Assembly (NCBI GenBank): GCA_041655765.1
Contig: JBBAEU010000004.1
Location: forward strand, 66,606 to 130,605
Direction of reading: 5' to 3'
From: Brumimicrobium sp041655765
GTDB taxonomy: Bacteria; Bacteroidota; Bacteroidia; Flavobacteriales_D; Crocinitomicaceae
DNA: 64,000 bases
The translations under genes and the position numbers were made by a program. This document shows, one piece after another, positions 60,821-64,000 of the stretch. The notes beneath the pieces are model-generated. The model was given only the letters and a program-made list of their open reading frames with translations, searched no databases and was not told the DNA's origin. The stretch's first letter is position 1; each line of letters begins with the position of its first letter.

Positions 60821-62152
60821 ATGTTAGCGAATACTCACAAACTTTTTTTTATCTCAATACTTTTTATTGGGTGGAATACCGTTCAGGCACAAGAGGTTTT
60901 GACACTAAAGCAATGTATTGACACGGCACAAGTGCATAACAAAAACTTGCAAATTAATCGTAACAATATCAGCATTAGCGAACAAAGAGAAAAGGAAGCA
61001 AAAGCCAACCTAATCCCGAAAATCACTGCCAATGCAGATTACAAGTATTTTATGGAGTTGCCTACGCAACTAATGCCAATGAATGCACTTAATCCGCAAG
61101 CACCCGAAGGACAGTTTAGGGATTTACAATTTGGCGTTCCACACAACATCAATGCAAATATTCAATTGGCTATGCCTTTGTATAATCCACAAATTTATGG
61201 TGCGATTGAGCATACAAAAATTGCCAATGAATTAACTCAACTGCAATATCAGAAAACAGAAGAACAAGTTTTATTTGATGTAACAACACTTTATTACAAT
61301 GCACAAATTCTAAAACATCAATTGGATTTTATGGATAGCAATCTGATTAACTCAAACAGATTGTTGCAAAATATGGAATTGCTAAAAAGTCAGTTGTTGG
61401 CAAAAGGCTCTGATGTAAACAAAGTAAAATTGCAAACGGATCAACTAATCACGCAAAGAGAAAATGTTTACAGTAAATATTTACAAGTATTGAACGCCCT
61501 GAAAATGAATATGGGCATTTCGTTAGAACAAAATATAACAGTTGAAACCGATATTTTTCAACCAACATTAACAGATAATTCTTCTCGCAATTCATTGGAT
61601 TTACAGCTTATCCATACGCAAAACAAACTTTTGAACAATGAACTTAAAATCCTTAACCGTTCTCGTTATTTACCCTCTTTGAATTTCATAGCTTCTTATG
61701 GTACAACAGGTTTTGGGTATGACAAAACACCCAATGACTTTTTAGATTTCTATCCGATTGGTTTTGCAGGCATACAGCTAAGCTATCCGCTTTTTAACGG
61801 TACCGTTACACAACGAAAAATCAATCAGAAAAAATTAGAAATCAATAATAATGAATTGCAAGCACAACTCATTTCTGACAAAAATGAAATGGAAATTGAG
61901 AACATAATTCGTCAACGGACGATTGCCGAAAGCACCATAATGAATACAGAAAATCAAATTGATTTAGCCAAAACAATATACGAACAAACCATACTGCAAC
62001 AAAAACAGGGAACGGCAAGTTTGACCGATGTTTTATTGGCTGACAACGCTTTGCGTGAAGCACAACAAAATTATTTAAACGCAATAATTGACTTTTTAAA
62101 AGCTGATTTGGAATTCAAAAAATTAACGGGAAACATTGGAAGTGAAAAGTGA
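60821..62152 (+). CDS. TolC-family outer-membrane efflux protein
   Basis: The 443-residue protein has a signal peptide (FFISILFIGWNTVQA, cleaved before QEV) and the TolC plan of two structural repeats with long coiled coils (EQREKEAKANLIPKITANAD, and ELQAQLISDKNEMEIENI in the second half). The repeat signature LIPKI and YGTTGFGY segments fit the outer-membrane factor family. It would form a trimeric channel across the outer membrane for the pump encoded next. The final codons (GSEK) fall in a purine-rich repeat that continues into the intergenic gap. Confidence 0.92.
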   Translation: MLANTHKLFFISILFIGWNTVQAQEVLTLKQCIDTAQVHNKNLQINRNNISISEQREKEAKANLIPKITANADYKYFMELPTQLMPMNALNPQAPEGQFRDLQFGVPHNINANIQLAMPLYNPQIYGAIEHTKIANELTQLQYQKTEEQVLFDVTTLYYNAQILKHQLDFMDSNLINSNRLLQNMELLKSQLLAKGSDVNKVKLQTDQLITQRENVYSKYLQVLNALKMNMGISLEQNITVETDIFQPTLTDNSSRNSLDLQLIHTQNKLLNNELKILNRSRYLPSLNFIASYGTTGFGYDKTPNDFLDFYPIGFAGIQLSYPLFNGTVTQRKINQKKLEINNNELQAQLISDKNEMEIENIIRQRTIAESTIMNTENQIDLAKTIYEQTILQQKQGTASLTDVLLADNALREAQQNYLNAIIDFLKADLEFKKLTGNIGSEK

Positions 62153-62260
62153 AAAACGAAAAGTGAAAAGTGAAAAACTAAAGGTGCTTAATAGAAACTT
62201 TTCGTTTTTAATTTTTAGATCTTAGTTTTTCACTTATAGTTTTTAGTTATTAATTTTTAA
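62141..62260. repeat. Purine/pyrimidine flip repeat, copy without a gene
   Basis: Short GTGAAAA- and GAAAAACTAA-type units fill the gap after tolC, then switch to their complements. AAAAACGAAAAGT (62152-62164) pairs perfectly with ACTTTTCGTTTTT (62197-62209), and GTGAAAAACTAA (62170-62181) with TTAGTTTTTCAC (62222-62233). The arms interleave, so not all pairs can form at once. The centre ACTAAAGGTGC-TTAATAGA (62177-62195) recurs in the second copy at 63778-63799. Confidence 0.7.
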
Positions 62261-62270
62261 TTTAAAAAAG

Positions 62271-63323
62271 ATGAAAAAAATAATCTGGATAATAGCAGCT
62301 GTTGCAGTAGTTGGTTTGGTCATATTCAAATTGACAAGTAATAAAAAAACAACCGAAAGTAAGGTTTACCAATTCGATAAAGAAAAACCTATTTCAGTTG
62401 ATGTGGACACTATTCGACTAAAAAACATCAATGAAGAAGGTGTTTTTACAGGAACATTTGAACCTAATAAAGAAGTAAAAATCAGTGCTGAAACACAAGG
62501 TAAAATCAATGCTGTTTTAGTAGATGTAGGTAGCTATGTTCAACAAGGGCAAACACTCATTCAATTGGATAATTCACTTTTAAAACTACAATTACAAACC
62601 GTTGAAGTGCAAATTGAGGGTTTGCAAGATGATGTAAATCGTTACACTATTTTAACAGAAGCAGATGCCGTACAAGGCGTTCAATTGGAAAAGGCAAAGT
62701 TGGGTTTAAAATCTGCAAGAGTACAAAAAGCAACTTTGCAAGAACAAATCAATAAAACCACCATTAAAGCCCCTTTTAGTGGTGTTGTAACAGCAAAATT
62801 AAGTGAAATTGGAGCTTTTGCAGCACCGGGAGTTCCTTTGTTGCAAATCACCGATATAAGCACACTTAAATTTACGGTAAACGTACCCGAAAGTAATTTA
62901 AAGCAATTTCAACCCAATCAAAATTATAACATTTCAGCGGATGTTTTCCCTGAACTAACATTGAATGGAAAATTATCTATGATTGGAAGTAAGGCTAATA
63001 TGGGAAATAGTTTTCCTGTACAATTTCAAGTAGCAAACACAAAAAAATCAACTATAAAATCAGGAATGTTTGGAAAGGTTTCTCTATCCGAAAACGAAGT
63101 GAAACAAGGTATTATTATTCCGTCTTCTGCCATTATAAATAGTGAAAATCAAGCACAAGTTTATATCGTAAAAAATGGAAAATCAGTTTTACAAACGATT
63201 ACAATTTCTAAAAACATCGGCAATAGAACGATTGTTTCAAGTGGTTTAAATGTTGGGGACATTATCGTAACAAATGGCTTTATCAATCTTTTTGACGGAG
63301 CAAATGTGAAAGTGAAAAACTAA
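62271..63323 (+). CDS. RND efflux membrane fusion protein (HlyD/AcrA family)
   Basis: The 350-residue protein has an N-terminal membrane anchor (IIWIIAAVAVVGLVIFKL), a biotinyl-lipoyl-like domain with VGSYVQQGQTLIQLDN near 83-98, a short helical hairpin (about 105-160), the second lipoyl half with KAPFSGVVTAKLSEIGAFA and a beta-barrel domain. It bridges the inner-membrane pump and the TolC channel. It is between the TolC-like and permease genes, separated from both by repeat-filled gaps. The last codons and the stop (KVKN, TAA) are part of the repeat GTGAAAAACTAA at 63312-63323. Confidence 0.92.
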   Translation: MKKIIWIIAAVAVVGLVIFKLTSNKKTTESKVYQFDKEKPISVDVDTIRLKNINEEGVFTGTFEPNKEVKISAETQGKINAVLVDVGSYVQQGQTLIQLDNSLLKLQLQTVEVQIEGLQDDVNRYTILTEADAVQGVQLEKAKLGLKSARVQKATLQEQINKTTIKAPFSGVVTAKLSEIGAFAAPGVPLLQITDISTLKFTVNVPESNLKQFQPNQNYNISADVFPELTLNGKLSMIGSKANMGNSFPVQFQVANTKKSTIKSGMFGKVSLSENEVKQGIIIPSSAIINSENQAQVYIVKNGKSVLQTITISKNIGNRTIVSSGLNVGDIIVTNGFINLFDGANVKVKN

Positions 63324-63350
63324 AAACTAAAAGTTGGAAGTGAAAAGTTG
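63312..63350. repeat. Left repeat cluster flanking the four-helix-bundle gene
   Basis: Purine-rich units GTGAAAAACTAA and AAAAACTAAAAGTT follow one another from the end of the fusion-protein gene. AAAAACTAAAAGTT at 63322-63335 is the left arm of a perfect 14-bp inverted repeat with 63835-63848. Confidence 0.7.
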
Positions 63351-63848
63351 TTGACGTTTTTGCTATATTCAGAATGAAGTTAAAAGTTCTATTTAAAACT
63401 AAAAATTATGGGAAAATCAATTTTAAGAGATAAGAGTTATCTATTCGCGTTGAGGATAGTAAAGCTGTCTCAATTTTTGCAAACAGATAAAAAAGAATTT
63501 GTACTCAGTAAGCAAGTTCTTCGTTCAGGAACGGCAATAGGTGCTTTAGTTAGAGAAGCGGAGTTCGCTCAAAGTAAGGCGGATTTTATTCACAAACTAC
63601 ATATTGCTTTAAAAGAAGCTAATGAAACGGAATATTGGTTGTCTATCTTGTTTGATACAGGCTACACAGAAAAATCTTTGTCTGAAAGTTTGATAGTCGA
63701 TTGCAAAGAGCTAGTTGCTTTGTTGGTTTCTTCTATTAAAACTCTAAAAGGTAAAAACTGAAAATGAAAAACGAACAACTAAAAGTGCGAGCTAATAGAG
63801 GTTATTAACTCTTAGTTTTTAACTTTTAACAACTAACTTTTAGTTTTT
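63322..63848. mobile_element. Intervening-sequence-like insertion carrying a four-helix-bundle gene
   Basis: The arms AAAAACTAAAAGTT (63322-63335) and AACTTTTAGTTTTT (63835-63848) are exact complements and bracket a 527-base segment holding one gene. The layout resembles 23S rRNA intervening sequences, which carry the same protein family between complementary ends. A true mobile-element nature is inferred; no target-site duplication could be confirmed. Confidence 0.5.
63408..63761 (+). CDS. Four-helix-bundle protein of the 23S rRNA intervening-sequence (IVP/S23) family
   Basis: The 117-residue protein has the typical family text: RSGTAIGALVREAEFAQSK near 41-59, FIHKLHIALKEANETEYWL near 61-79, then a C-terminal helix LLVSSIKTLKG. 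Relatives are encoded in 23S rRNA intervening sequences of several bacteria, form pentameric bundles and also occur as Avd accessory proteins of diversity-generating retroelements. No rRNA, reverse transcriptase or variable repeat is near. It is inserted between the fusion-protein and permease genes, read in the same direction, and flanked by inverted repeats. The function is unknown; RNA binding is a family hypothesis. Confidence 0.88.
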   Translation: MGKSILRDKSYLFALRIVKLSQFLQTDKKEFVLSKQVLRSGTAIGALVREAEFAQSKADFIHKLHIALKEANETEYWLSILFDTGYTEKSLSESLIVDCKELVALLVSSIKTLKGKN

Positions 63849-63870
63849 AACTGTTAACTTTTAACTTAAC
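63762..63870. repeat. Right repeat cluster flanking the four-helix-bundle gene
   Basis: After a short purine-rich part and a central ACTAAAAGTGCGAGCTAATAGA (63778-63799) the strand changes to TTAGTTTTTAACTTTTAAC-type units up to the permease start. AACTTTTAGTTTTT at 63835-63848 is the right arm of the 14-bp inverted repeat. Confidence 0.7.
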
Positions 63871-63873
63871 AAA

Positions 63874-64000
63874 ATGAATATTACAGAAATATCAATAAAA
63901 CGACCATCGCTGATTATTGTTCTTTTCAGCGTATTTGCCCTTTTGGGAATTATCGGCTTTAAGAATTTGAGTTATGAATTAATGCCCGATTTTAACCAAC
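63874..64000 (+). CDS. RND efflux permease, N-terminal fragment (cut by window end)
   Basis: The frame from ATG 63874 reads MNITEISIKRPSLIIVLFSV and FALLGIIGFKNLSYELMPDF, the typical start of AcrB/CusA-like RND pumps: a short amphipathic lead, first membrane helix and the start of the periplasmic porter domain. The rest lies beyond the window. It completes a tripartite efflux system with the fusion protein and TolC-like channel, whose substrate cannot be judged from this part. Confidence 0.85.
   Translation, partial: MNITEISIKRPSLIIVLFSVFALLGIIGFKNLSYELMPDFNQ

Noticed and set aside
63408..63761. Four-helix-bundle protein as the Avd accessory protein of a diversity-generating retroelement
   Set aside because: No reverse transcriptase and no template or variable repeat pair is present nearby; the rRNA intervening-sequence branch fits better.
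62141..63870. The repeat clusters as a CRISPR array
   Set aside because: Units are short, irregular and contiguous, change strand in the middle and have no spacers of constant length; no cas genes are present.
1..64000. tRNA, rRNA, tmRNA, riboswitch or insertion-sequence candidates
   Set aside because: By eye no T-loop GGTTCGAATCC-type text, 16S/23S core sequences, tmRNA tag frame or transposase gene was found; a covariance search would be needed to exclude riboswitches fully.

Overview
The window looks like chromosomal DNA of a member of the Bacteroidota, most likely order Flavobacteriales. The reasons are a low G+C content, recurrent TAnnTTTG -7 promoter boxes, A-rich rather than Shine-Dalgarno-type start contexts, type IX secretion cargo with gliding-motility-type C-terminal domains, and the gene order rel - Fur family - purA - OstA. 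Genus cannot be fixed from the sequence alone. No rRNA, tRNA, CRISPR array, insertion sequence or prophage was seen. One structural RNA, RNase P RNA, is clear.

Region by region. 1-5.4 kb: the end of one cation/proton antiporter followed by a paralogous full copy, then phosphofructokinase, the pyruvate dehydrogenase E1 beta subunit and a DUF58 protein. 5.4-5.8 kb: the RNase P RNA gene, whose last helix runs to the edge of an O-methyltransferase gene. 6.5-12.9 kb: a lipoprotein/phosphoesterase pair, a Crp-family regulator, a hydrolase, a heptosyltransferase-like gene with an unknown partner, shikimate kinase and an outer-membrane protein. 13-15.6 kb: aminopeptidase P and a SMUG2-like DNA glycosylase. 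15.7-22.1 kb: a tightly packed six-gene operon making activated sugars (DegT aminotransferase, two UDP-sugar dehydrogenases, UDP-glucuronate decarboxylase, WbpD-like acetyltransferase, dTDP-glucose dehydratase), with no glycosyltransferase in sight. 22.2-25.1 kb: a lipoprotein esterase, the remnant of a MarR-type regulator, a membrane protein with a probable metal-binding tail and a haem-binding lipoprotein. 25.2-33.7 kb: a long leftward run: fumarylacetoacetase, Rel (p)ppGpp enzyme, membrane phosphoesterase, Fur-family regulator, PurA, OstA-like protein.

33.8-45.9 kb: mixed membrane and transport genes (Na/Pi, SulP, TerC, DUF456), a small ankyrin protein, one 1000-residue secreted protein with SprB-type repeats, and small enzymes. 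46.2-52.2 kb: three more large secreted proteins with the same C-terminal sorting domain. Two of them share almost identical DNA at their 3' ends and two share their N-terminal domain, which points to recent duplication or gene conversion. 52.6-57 kb: an ABC exporter half, a signal-less solute-binding-fold protein and MenD in one run. 57-60 kb: flavin reductase, aldo/keto reductase and a ChrA-type chromate transporter.

60.3-64 kb: a cupin gene behind the best promoter of the window, with a palindrome just downstream of it, then a tripartite RND efflux set (TolC-like, membrane fusion protein, permease truncated by the window end). This set is unusual. Its intergenic gaps are filled with short purine-rich repeats that flip to pyrimidine-rich copies. 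A four-helix-bundle gene of the 23S rRNA intervening-sequence family sits between the fusion protein and permease genes, framed by a perfect 14-bp inverted repeat. This intervening-sequence-like insertion in a protein operon is the most interesting object found.
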